From Rhodococcus sp. Leaf247 (GTDB taxonomy: Bacteria; Actinomycetota; Actinomycetes; Mycobacteriales; Mycobacteriaceae): 64,000 nucleotides of DNA. Shown one piece after another: positions 26,466-39,383 of this stretch (the first letter of the stretch is position 1; the number at the start of each line of letters is the position of its first letter). The translations under genes were made by a program, and so were the position numbers. The notes under the pieces are model-generated. The model was not told the origin of the DNA. It was given only the letters and a program-made list of their open reading frames with translations, and searched no databases. The stretch covers positions 1,590,765-1,654,764 of the forward strand of contig NZ_LMRP01000001.1 of the NCBI RefSeq assembly GCF_001426185.1, in the 5' to 3' direction.

Positions 26466-27254
26466 ATGCCGACACTCGCCTACGTGATCGCTGGATCGGA
26501 AGCCACCGGAGGCGCCGGAATCCAGGCCGACCTGAAGACCTTCGAACGTCTCGGTGTCTACGGCGTCGGCACCATCACGTGCATCGTCTCGTTCGACCCG
26601 AAAGCCGACTGGGGCCACCGTTTCGTCCCTGTCGACGGCGCCGTCATCGCCGATCAGATCGAGGCGGCCACGGCCGCCCACTCGCTCGACGTTGTAAAGA
26701 TCGGAATGCTCGGGACACCGGGTACCGTTGCGACCGTTGCCGATTCGCTGCGACAGCAGTCGTGGCGCCACATCGTGGTCGACCCGGTTCTGATCTGCAA
26801 GGGCCAGGAGCCCGGCGCTGCACTGGACACCGACAACGCCCTGCGCGCCGACATCCTGCCGCTGGCCACCGTGGTCACCCCGAACCTGTTCGAGGCGCAG
26901 ACTCTCTCGGGCATGGAGTCCCTCGAGACGGTCGAGGACCTGGGCGAGGCGGCGCGCCGTATCGCCGATCTCGGCCCCCGCTACGTGGTGGTCAAGGGTG
27001 GCGCGGGCCTGCCCGGCGACGAAGCCGTCGACGTGCTGTTCGACGGTGAGGACGTCACGGTGTTCCGGGCGCCGAAGATCGGCGACGAACGCGTGTCGGG
27101 GGCCGGGTGCACATTCGCGGCAGCTATCACCGCGGAGTTGGCCAAGGGAGCGTCGGTCCACGACGCCGTGGCAACGGCGAAGGACTTCGCGCACGCCGGA
27201 ATCGTCGGTCGGATCACCACCGCCGCACCCTTCACCGCGGTCGGCTGGCAGTAA
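26466..27254 (+). CDS. pdxK: Pyridoxal/pyridoxine kinase of the ThiD-like type
   Basis: This 262-residue ribokinase-fold enzyme phosphorylates the 5' hydroxyl of B6 vitamers or hydroxymethylpyrimidine. The N-terminal GSEATGGAGIQADLKTF, the DPVLICKGQE segment typical of Bacillus/Staphylococcus-type PdxK, TPNLFEAQTLSG, VVKGG and the catalytic anion-hole motif GAGCTFAAAI are visible. ThiD is the main alternative, since the two are hard to separate by sequence; CKGQE favours PdxK. It is convergent with pyrE and preceded by a strong stem-loop. Confidence 0.82.
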   Translation: MPTLAYVIAGSEATGGAGIQADLKTFERLGVYGVGTITCIVSFDPKADWGHRFVPVDGAVIADQIEAATAAHSLDVVKIGMLGTPGTVATVADSLRQQSWRHIVVDPVLICKGQEPGAALDTDNALRADILPLATVVTPNLFEAQTLSGMESLETVEDLGEAARRIADLGPRYVVVKGGAGLPGDEAVDVLFDGEDVTVFRAPKIGDERVSGAGCTFAAAITAELAKGASVHDAVATAKDFAHAGIVGRITTAAPFTAVGWQ

Positions 27255-27257
27255 TCG

Positions 27258-27794
27258 TCAGAGACCGAGGTCCGCGAGCCCGAGCAGCGAGCGGTATTCG
27301 AGACCCTCGGCGGCGATGACGGCGTCGGCTCCCGTGGCGCGATCGACCACCGTGGCGACGCCGACCACGGTCGCACCGGCGTCGCGGAGCGCCGCGACGG
27401 CGGTGAGCGGCGAGTTGCCGGTCGTGGTGGTGTCCTCGACGACCAGCACACGCTTGCCGACGATGTCGGGGCCCTCGATCTGCCGCTGCATTCCGTGCGC
27501 CTTGGCGGCCTTGCGGACGACGAAGGCGTCGATCTCCCGCCCGGGCGCGTGCATCACGGCCATCGCCACCGGGTCGGCGCCCATGGTGAGTCCGCCGACC
27601 GCGTCGAAGTCCCAGTCCTGGACGAGTTCTCGCATGAGTCGACCGATCAGGGCCCCGGCGCGGTGGTGGAGCGTCGCGCGGCGGAGATCGACGTAGTAGT
27701 CGGCTTCCTTGCCGGACGACAGGGTCACCTTGCCGTGCACCACGGCCAGATCGCGGACGAGCTCGGCCAGTTCGGACTTCTCGGTAGCGCTCAC
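27258..27794 (-). CDS. pyrE: Orotate phosphoribosyltransferase
   Basis: This 178-residue enzyme adds phosphoribosyl from PRPP to orotate, the fifth step of UMP synthesis. The PRPP-binding motif VLVVEDTTTTGNS, TLSSGKEADYYVDLRRATL (substrate loop) and FVVRKAAKAHGMQRQIEG (flexible catalytic loop with Lys residues) are intact. The start is GTG 27794. In M. tuberculosis it sits in the same TrmH-clpB neighbourhood (Rv0382c). The LemA-like gene lies just upstream, 10 bases away, in the same direction. Confidence 0.96.
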   Translation of the reverse strand: MSATEKSELAELVRDLAVVHGKVTLSSGKEADYYVDLRRATLHHRAGALIGRLMRELVQDWDFDAVGGLTMGADPVAMAVMHAPGREIDAFVVRKAAKAHGMQRQIEGPDIVGKRVLVVEDTTTTGNSPLTAVAALRDAGATVVGVATVVDRATGADAVIAAEGLEYRSLLGLADLGL

Positions 27795-27804
27795 GCAGAA
27801 GAAC

Positions 27805-28389
27805 TTAGCGGGTCGCTCGCTGCGGTGTCCTCACGGCGGGCACGTGCGCTCCCTCGCCGGACATGTCGACGGTCTCGGCGAACAGGTCGGGCGCACGGAC
27901 GCCGAGAGTTCGCACGATCGGACGCGAGAGAGGCGACCCCGCGAGGGACCGGAGAATCGACGCCTGCGTGTTGTAGACGCGGACCGCGCCGGCGATCCGG
28001 TGCTCGATGTGATCGAGTTCCGTTGCGGGAGCAGCGAAGTCCCAGCCGGTCGGTCCACTCGCGCGCCCCTCGAACACCACGTCGTGCAACGCGACGGACA
28101 GTCCGTTCTCGGCGGCGGCGCGATCACCGAGCTCGGAACGACGGTCCCGCATCATCGCGGACCAGGACCGCGCTCCGACCAGTTGGTTGACCGCAGCCCT
28201 GTCGATCTCGGCGTCGACAGCGGCGCGCACCAGGTCGGGGATCACCGCGCGGCGGCGATCCAGCTCGATCTCGAGCAAGTGCAATCCGGCCGCCACGGTG
28301 TCGGCGGATCGACGTGTCCGACGCACGACGGACATGATCCACACGATGCCGATGATCATCAGGAACGCCACGAGGGCCACAACAGTCAC
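27805..28389 (-). CDS. LemA-like membrane-anchored protein
   Basis: 194 residues with an N-terminal membrane helix (about 1-20, VVALVAFLMIIGIVWIMSV), followed by a helical domain with LEIELDRRRAVIPDLVRAAVDAEIDRAAVNQLV. That recalls the LemA pattern of paired helices with a conserved IPNLV-like motif. RVYNTQASILRSL also fits LemA (YN...). The start is GTG 28389. It precedes pyrE in the same direction. Membership is moderately supported; function is unknown. Confidence 0.6.
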   Translation of the reverse strand: MTVVALVAFLMIIGIVWIMSVVRRTRRSADTVAAGLHLLEIELDRRRAVIPDLVRAAVDAEIDRAAVNQLVGARSWSAMMRDRRSELGDRAAAENGLSVALHDVVFEGRASGPTGWDFAAPATELDHIEHRIAGAVRVYNTQASILRSLAGSPLSRPIVRTLGVRAPDLFAETVDMSGEGAHVPAVRTPQRATR

Positions 28390-28458
28390 ACTGGAAACAT
28401 AGCGACGTCACGCCTCACCGTCGACCCGAGGTCGAGGGTTGGCCCCCCGCCGACAGGC

Positions 28459-29256
28459 CTACGTTCGACCGCGAGCGCTGCCTACCAGCGACGCTGCGCG
28501 ACGGGCGATGGAACGAGGCACCAGACGCGTCACCGAAGTCAGTGATTTGTACTGAAGCCCCGGAATGCTCAGGACCGTGTTCTTGTCGAGGTCCTTCAAC
28601 GACGCATCCACGACCTGATCCACGGACAGGTACATGAACTTCGGGATCGTCGACATCTCGATGCCCGCGCGCTCGTGGAATTCGGTCCGCACGAAGCCCG
28701 GGCACAGAGCCTGGATGCGCACGCCCGTTCCTGCCAGACCACCGGCGAGGCCTTCACTGAACGACACCACGTACGCCTTGGACGCCGAGTAGGTGGATCC
28801 GCGGCCGGACAGGAGGCCGGCCACGCTCGCGACGTTGACGACGGTGCCCGAGGCAGCGGCGATCATCGACGGCAGCGCGGCCCGCGTGAACTGCATGACG
28901 GCCGTGACGTTGACGTCGAGCTGGCGCTGGAGTGCCGCCGGATCCGCCGTCCAGAATTCGCCGGACGTGCCGAACCCGGCGTTGTTGACCAGTACCTCGA
29001 CGCCCTGTTCCAGACGCTCGACAACCATCGCGCGTCCGCTGTCGGTGGACAGGTCGGCCGAGAGAATTTCCGACGACGTGCCGTAGGCGTCGGTCAGTTC
29101 CTGCGCCAGCGCCTCGAGGCGCGCAGTGTCCCGAGCGACCAGGACGAGATCGTGGCCACGGGCGGCGAGTCTGCGGGCGTATCCCCCGCCGATTCCGGAC
29201 GTGGGACCAGTGACGAGGGCGATGGGCCGCGTCGTGCGCGGCGTCGGAGACGACAT
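28459..29256 (-). CDS. Short-chain dehydrogenase/reductase
   Basis: This 265-residue classical SDR has the nucleotide-binding TGPTSGIG (about 16-23), NNAG motif (LVNNAGFG), catalytic Ser (ASVAGL) and YSASK. GLAGTGVRIQALCPGFVRTEFHERAG is typical of the SDR group in mycobacteria that acts on keto-lipids or sterols, but the substrate cannot be read. The C-terminus is Arg-rich and possibly membrane-associated (RLVPRSIARRAASL). It is a single gene on the minus strand. Confidence 0.88.
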   Translation of the reverse strand: MSSPTPRTTRPIALVTGPTSGIGGGYARRLAARGHDLVLVARDTARLEALAQELTDAYGTSSEILSADLSTDSGRAMVVERLEQGVEVLVNNAGFGTSGEFWTADPAALQRQLDVNVTAVMQFTRAALPSMIAAASGTVVNVASVAGLLSGRGSTYSASKAYVVSFSEGLAGGLAGTGVRIQALCPGFVRTEFHERAGIEMSTIPKFMYLSVDQVVDASLKDLDKNTVLSIPGLQYKSLTSVTRLVPRSIARRAASLVGSARGRT

Positions 29257-29311
29257 GCGGACGAGACTAGCCGGTGAGCTTCCTCACCCGACAGGGTGGC
29301 TGACGAATTCG

Positions 29312-29950
29312 TCAGTTCTCGGCGCGGGGCGTCGTCCGCCGGCGGGACGGCGGCAGGACGTGAAGAAGGCCGGACAACCGGGTGACCGTGTCGATGGCGG
29401 CGTCCCATTCGCGTCCCGTACTCCCCATGGGCACCGTCCCCAGCGTCCATTCGCCTTCGCTCCACAGCAGCTGGACCACGTCGGGAACCGAGTGCGTGAA
29501 GGCGACCATCCGCTGGTCACAGACCCGGCGGGCCACATCGAGATCGGTCGCGAAGATGATGCGAGGCCCCAACGACCCGAGCAACTGCATGTCGGCGTCC
29601 TTGGGAGGCGGTGTCGTCCTGGACCGCAGATCGATGTCCACGTCCGAGCCCACCTCGCGTCGGACCGCGATGACCGTCGCCGCGTCCTCGAGGTCGAAGA
29701 GAACGAACTCCTCGCCGCGCCGGACACCCTCGACCACGTCCACGGCACCGAGGAATTCCTGGTTCGCCATCACCGCGCGACCGAAGGTCGCCGGGAGGTC
29801 GCGATCGGCCGCAACGTAGTGGTAGCCCTGGGCTTTCGCCCAGATCTGACGCACGCGTCCCTGCTGCCCACGACGGGCACGGTCGATGTACAGCAGAGCC
29901 ACCGCACCCAGAAGTGCGATCAGAGCAAGGCCGAACCACATCGCTGTCAT
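29312..29950 (-). CDS. Conserved membrane-anchored protein, unknown function
   Basis: 212 residues starting with a membrane helix (about 4-22, MWFGLALIALLGAVALLYI), a basic stop-transfer RARRGQQGR, and a cytoplasmic mixed alpha/beta domain. The domain contains GYHYVAADRDLPATFGRAVM, GEEFVLFDLEDAATVIAVRREVG and QLLWSEGEWTLGTVPMGS. I do not recognise a named domain. ATG 29950 was chosen because the helix follows at once; an earlier ATG at 29983 adds 11 residues. It lies divergent from the fused carboxylase gene, sharing a 205-bp promoter region. Confidence 0.7.
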   Translation of the reverse strand: MTAMWFGLALIALLGAVALLYIDRARRGQQGRVRQIWAKAQGYHYVAADRDLPATFGRAVMANQEFLGAVDVVEGVRRGEEFVLFDLEDAATVIAVRREVGSDVDIDLRSRTTPPPKDADMQLLGSLGPRIIFATDLDVARRVCDQRMVAFTHSVPDVVQLLWSEGEWTLGTVPMGSTGREWDAAIDTVTRLSGLLHVLPPSRRRTTPRAEN

Positions 29951-30005
29951 CGCCCTCCACTGTACTTTTCCCGCGCGCGGCACAAGGATCCGCCCCGCCG
30001 CTGCA

Positions 30006-30031
30006 TTACCCGTCGGTATACCGACTGGTAA
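30006..30031. promoter_or_regulatory. 26-bp palindromic operator upstream of the acyl-CoA carboxylase
   Basis: TTACC-N3-CGGTATACCG-N3-GGTAA is a near-perfect palindrome, broken only at one symmetric pair. Its half-sites (TTACC/GGTAA) look like those of TetR-type regulators of lipid metabolism in actinobacteria. It sits 125-150 bases before the carboxylase start and 56-81 bases before the divergent gene. No matching regulator gene is in this window. Confidence 0.65.
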
Positions 30032-30155
30032 CGCATCTGCCGAGGTCAGTGACCGATCACTACCTCACGCCACCATATTCGGATGTACTCGCCAGTACGC
30101 CGTGAGGACGTCACACTGGGCCGGACGACACATTCCATTCGAGACGGCGGAGCGC

Positions 30156-35621
<5,466 letters not shown>

Positions 35622-35634
35622 GAACACTCGTGCA

Positions 35635-35665
35635 GCCGCGCCCTTCGCTCATCGAAGGGCGCGGC
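35635..35665. terminator. Bidirectional terminator between convergent genes
   Basis: GCCGCGCCCTTCG (35635-35647) and its exact complement (35653-35665) form a 13-bp stem with loop CTCAT, followed by TGTTC. It lies between the stops of the carboxylase gene and the convergent DUF5666 gene, and can serve both. Confidence 0.88.
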
Positions 35666-35669
35666 TGTT

Positions 35670-36485
35670 CTAGTTGAAGCCGATACCCGTACTGACGATG
35701 ACCTCGGCGGTGATGCGGCCGTCGGCAAGCGGTGTGCCCTGCACGACGATCGACGTTCCCGGCTGCAGATCCGCCACCGTCGATGCCCCCAGCGCCACGA
35801 TCTGAGTGTTCGCGTCGGTCACCACCGTCACCGACGATCCGCCGATGCCGTCCATGACGATCGTCGTGCCGTCGTTGGAGGTGATCGTGCCGATGGAGGC
35901 GCCCTGCGATCCCAACGCCTCGCCCAGACCGCCGGGAATGCTGTCCAGTCCCGGCAGTGACCCGGACGTCGGCGCGGGAAGTGTCGTGGTCGGCGGCGTC
36001 GTCGTGGGGGCCGCGGAGCGCGGCGTGATGGCCGGCGCGGCAGTGCGGGAGGACGACTGCGAGTCGAAGACCAGATACGCCCCGAATCCCACCACCGCGA
36101 GGACGACCAGAGCCGCGAGGACGATCAGTGCGGTCTTCGGTGACTTCGGGTTCTTGCCGTTGCCGTCGTCGAGGAAGGGTGCCTCGCCGTACTGCGGGGG
36201 CTGTTGCGGATAGCCCTGCTGGGGGTAGCCCTGCTGACCGGTGTAGTTCTGCTGCGGATAGCCCTGCTGGCCGGTGTAGTTCTGTTGGCCGGTGTAGTTC
36301 TGCTGCGGGTAGCCCTGCTGGTTACCGTAGTAGTCGCCGGTCGGCAATGCCTCGGTCGGACGGTATTCCTGCCGGCCGTACGCCTGAGTCGGGTCCGAGG
36401 TGTACCCCGGATGACCTGTCTCGAGGTACTCGGTCGGCTGATCGCGGTCACGAGCCGAATCGTCGTTGTCACGCGGCGTGGTCAT
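35670..36485 (-). CDS. DUF5666 membrane protein with QGYPQQNYTG-type repeats
   Basis: 271 residues. The cytoplasmic N-terminus has a Gly/Tyr/Gln-rich low-complexity tract with repeated GQQGYPQQNYT units (about 52-95). A membrane helix follows (about 117-137, ALIVLAALVVLAVVGFGAYLV), then a Pro/Thr linker and an outer DUF5666-type beta domain (about 190-271: IGTITSNDGTTIVMDG, TVVTDANTQIV, DLQPGTSIVVQGTPLADGRITAEVI). The ATG at 36485 gives this complete layout. The Tyr/Gln repeat is disordered and could support self-association. Function is unknown. Confidence 0.8.
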   Translation of the reverse strand: MTTPRDNDDSARDRDQPTEYLETGHPGYTSDPTQAYGRQEYRPTEALPTGDYYGNQQGYPQQNYTGQQNYTGQQGYPQQNYTGQQGYPQQGYPQQPPQYGEAPFLDDGNGKNPKSPKTALIVLAALVVLAVVGFGAYLVFDSQSSSRTAAPAITPRSAAPTTTPPTTTLPAPTSGSLPGLDSIPGGLGEALGSQGASIGTITSNDGTTIVMDGIGGSSVTVVTDANTQIVALGASTVADLQPGTSIVVQGTPLADGRITAEVIVSTGIGFN

Positions 36486-36621
36486 GCGACCAGGGTAGAC
36501 CCGCCGCGCGTGGGCGAATCGGGTCGTATTCGGGCAAACCGGACGAGATGTCCCGTGACCATGCGACGACCCGTCCGATGTGATCGACTCGGAAGGTTCG
36601 CTTCTCACAAGGAGACTTCCC

Positions 36622-38028
36622 ATGTCGATAGACAACAAGGACGCGGACCCAGTCGCCTCGACCGGCCAACCCGGTTCACTGGGCACCAGCCTGAAACCAC
36701 GGCACATCACGATGATCTCCATCGCCGGAGTGATCGGCGCCGGACTGTTCGTCGGCTCCGCCACGGCGATCAACCTCGCCGGCCCGGCGGTGCTGCTGTC
36801 CTACCTGTTCGCCGGAATACTCGTCGTCCTCGTGATGCGGATGCTCGGCGAGATGGCCACCGCGAATCCGGACACCGGCTCGTTCTCCACGTATGCCACG
36901 AGGGCACTGGGACATTGGGCGGGATTCTCGGTCGGGTGGCTGTACTGGTGGTTCTGGGTGCTGGTCATTCCCGTCGAGGCCACCGCCGGTGCACTGATCA
37001 TGTCGTCGTGGATCGGCGGCGACCAGTGGATCTGGGCATTGGCCATCACGCTGGTCCTCACCGTCACCAATCTTCTGAGTGTCGGCAATTACGGTGAGTT
37101 CGAGTTCTGGTTCGCGCTGATCAAGGTCGTCGCGATCATCGGATTCATCGTTCTCGGTGTGCTGGCGATTCTCGGTCTGCTGCCCGGTAGCGACGTCAGC
37201 GGTATCTCGAACCTGTGGGCCAACGGCGGCTTCATGCCGTACGGCTTCGGGGCGGTCATCGCCGCCATGTTGACGACGATGTTCTCCTTCATGGGCACCG
37301 AGATCGTCACCATCGCCGCGGCCGAGTCGCCGGACCCGAAGAAGGGCATCACGCGGGCCGTCAACTCCGTCATCTGGCGCATCATGATCTTCTACCTCGG
37401 CTCGATCTTCATCGTCGTCGCGCTGGTTCCGTCCATGGAGCTCGACGCCGAAACCGGTTCGTATCAATTCGTTCTGGGCCAGATGAACATCCCGCACGCG
37501 GATCGCATCATGGACGTCGTCATCCTCACCGCGGTGGCGTCGTGCCTGAACTCTGCGCTGTACACGGCGAGCCGCATGCTCTTCTCGCTGTCCGAGCGCG
37601 GCGATGCCCCGGCAGTGGTGCGCAAGGTCTCCGGTCGCGGCGTTCCGTACGTGTCCGTATTGGCGTCGACCGCACTGGGTTTCGTTGCCGTGGTGGGCAA
37701 CTACGCGTTGCCGGAAAAGTTGTTCGGCTACCTGCTGGCGACCACGGGCGCCGTCGCCCTGTTCGTCTACCTGGCCATCGCGGCAAGCCAGCTCGTGTTG
37801 CGCCGCACCCTCGATCGCGAGAATCGACGGCCCCCGGTGCGCATGTGGCTGTACCCGTGGCTGACCTATCTCGCCATCGGCTTCATCGTGTTCGTTCTGG
37901 TGATGATGGTGATCATGCCGGAGCAGCGCACAGCGATAGGCCTGTCCGCAGTGCTGGCAGCCGTCACCGTCGTCGCCGGCATCCTGCGCCAGCGACGCGT
38001 CACGTCGCGGGAGGCAGTGCGCATCTGA
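36622..38028 (+). CDS. APC-family amino-acid permease (GABA permease-like)
   Basis: This 468-residue protein has 12 predicted spans of the AAT subfamily: ISIAGVIGAGLFVGSATAINLAGPAVLLSYLFAG (helix 1-2 signature), LGEMATANPDTGSFSTYATRALG, FMGTEIVTIAAAESPDPKKGI and LNSALYTASRMLFSLSERGDAP. These fit GabP/AnsP-type proton-coupled amino-acid importers. ATG 36622 has GGAG upstream and starts the family-like region; an earlier ATG lacks such a site. It stands alone, followed by a 660-bp repeat array. GABA, asparagine or aromatic amino acids are candidate substrates. Confidence 0.9.
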   Translation: MSIDNKDADPVASTGQPGSLGTSLKPRHITMISIAGVIGAGLFVGSATAINLAGPAVLLSYLFAGILVVLVMRMLGEMATANPDTGSFSTYATRALGHWAGFSVGWLYWWFWVLVIPVEATAGALIMSSWIGGDQWIWALAITLVLTVTNLLSVGNYGEFEFWFALIKVVAIIGFIVLGVLAILGLLPGSDVSGISNLWANGGFMPYGFGAVIAAMLTTMFSFMGTEIVTIAAAESPDPKKGITRAVNSVIWRIMIFYLGSIFIVVALVPSMELDAETGSYQFVLGQMNIPHADRIMDVVILTAVASCLNSALYTASRMLFSLSERGDAPAVVRKVSGRGVPYVSVLASTALGFVAVVGNYALPEKLFGYLLATTGAVALFVYLAIAASQLVLRRTLDRENRRPPVRMWLYPWLTYLAIGFIVFVLVMMVIMPEQRTAIGLSAVLAAVTVVAGILRQRRVTSREAVRI

Positions 38029-38049
38029 GTCGGTTCGGTGGGCGTCGTC

Positions 38050-38685
38050 GCGGCCCTGCAGGGGTGTCGTCGCGGCCTGCAGGGGGTGCGCACACCTGCT
38101 GCGTGAACTGCACACCCTTTGCAGCCGGCGGTAGAGGGTGTGCGCTTTGCGGAGGGGGTGTGCACACTCTCGGCAGCGCACCCCGGCGGCGTCGATGTGG
38201 GCTTCGGGCACCGCTGCGCACCCACGGCAACTGAGTGCACACCCCCTACGTCGACCGCACACCTGCTGCAGTCAGCGGTAGAGGGTGTGCGCTTCACCGA
38301 ACCCGTGTGCACACCACCAGCAACACACCCGGCAACGCGGAGGCCCACGTCTCGGCATCGCTGAGCACTCACGGGCAAGGCGCACGCCATTGGCAGCGCA
38401 CCCGGCGGCGACGGTGTGGCTCCGACATCCCTGCGCACCCACGGCAACCGAGTGCACACCCCCTCCGTCAACCGCACACCTGCCGCAGTCAGCAGTACAG
38501 GGTGTGCGCTCACCAGAAAGGGTGTTCACAACCCCTGCAGTGCGCCCGCGGCGGACACGTCCCGGCACCGCTGAGCACCCATGACAGAGGTGCGCACACC
38601 CCCACCATCAACCGCACACCCTCTGCAGTCAGCCGTACAGGGTGTGCGCTCACCACAGACGGTGTGCACACCCCCTGCAGCGACC
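38050..38685. repeat. Intergenic array of GGTGTGCACACC-type repeats
   Basis: This 636-bp stretch has no credible gene. It contains at least four copies of a hairpin unit CGCACACC-(about 22 bases with CTGCAGTCAGC)-GGTGTGCG, at about 38109-38146, 38256-38292, 38473-38509 and 38593-38649. Each is followed by GGTGTGCACACC or a variant. Longer units align too: 38172-38319, 38392-38537 and 38538-38680 all open with GGCAGCGCACCCGGCGGCG or a variant and end with the hairpin. Unit length is irregular (about 75-150 bp). A related copy in reverse orientation lies at 60945-61020. Confidence 0.88.
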
Positions 38686-38687
38686 CC

Positions 38688-39254
38688 TCAGCGCGCCAAC
38701 GACTCGAGCATCAGGTTCAGTTCTTCGACGACATCGTCGATCGGTTCGACACTCCGCAAGGTCCTGGCCAGGATTATGGCGCCCTCGAAGGCCGAGATGG
38801 ACATCGATGCCAGCCTTCGGGCCCTGCCGGAGTCGACGCCTTCGCGTTCGAGCGCGGCGGTCATCGCGTCGATCCACCGGCCGAATATCGCGGCGGATCC
38901 TGTGCGCATCGCGTCGCTGTCGTCACCGCCGCCGAGGGTCGCTCCGGCTACGGGGCACCCGGCGATGTAGTCGCTGTCCACCAGTGTGGTCTTCCAGAAG
39001 TCGGCGAATCGGTGCAGAGCCACGATCGGACCGTCCACGGCGGAGTACTCGATGAACCCGGTGATGACGGAGCCCGCCGCGTCCAGCGCCTCGGTGAGAA
39101 TCTGGGCGCGTCCGCCGGGAAAGTGATGGTAGACAGAGCCTCTGGGCGCTCCGCTCCGTTCGAGCACCGCGTCCACCGTCACCGATGCGCCCCTCTCACG
39201 GAGCAGTTCCACCGCGCTGGTGATCATCTTCTGCCGCGTCGACGTCCGTGCCAT
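38688..39254 (-). CDS. TetR-family regulator (LmrA/YxaF-type)
   Basis: 188 residues. The N-terminal TetR DNA-binding domain is ARTSTRQKMITSAVELLRERGASVTVDAVLERSGAPRGSVYHHFPGGRAQIL, with the recognition helix at APRGSVYHHF. The ligand domain (DSDYIAGCPVAGATLG ... AFEGAIILARTLRS) matches the LmrA/YxaF-like C-terminal family, where the YIAGCPV motif is typical. It is divergent from an EmrB-type exporter, its likely target, across a 129-bp gap in which I saw no clean operator. Its stop is within three bases of the repeat array. Confidence 0.9.
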   Translation of the reverse strand: MARTSTRQKMITSAVELLRERGASVTVDAVLERSGAPRGSVYHHFPGGRAQILTEALDAAGSVITGFIEYSAVDGPIVALHRFADFWKTTLVDSDYIAGCPVAGATLGGGDDSDAMRTGSAAIFGRWIDAMTAALEREGVDSGRARRLASMSISAFEGAIILARTLRSVEPIDDVVEELNLMLESLAR

Positions 39255-39383
39255 GTGTTGTAGGACCCCTCGATCACTCGTTTGTGCGTGCCGTCACATG
39301 TCGTTGACCGTTACTTCCCGACACAGCTAGCTTTCGTTCCACTTCTATGCCAGTTCGCATAACTCTACTCGGAGCGAGGGCCC

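Noticed and set aside
26466-27254. Assignment of this kinase as ThiD
   Set aside because: Not excluded, but CKGQE and TPNLFEAQTLSG favour the ThiD-like pyridoxal kinase, and no thi genes are adjacent.
37866-38513. Minus-strand open frame of 215 codons across the repeat array
   Set aside because: It reads through the tandem repeats and antisense of the permease gene; the translated product is a low-complexity Cys/Pro/Arg string with no family resemblance.
38050-38685. CRISPR array
   Set aside because: Unit lengths vary from about 75 to 150 bp, repeats are diverged and palindromic, the intervening sequence is itself repeated, and there are no cas genes.
39255-39383. TetR operator between the TetR and DHA2 exporter genes
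   Set aside because: Only a short AGCTAGCT palindrome and weak dyads are present; none is long or symmetric enough to call.
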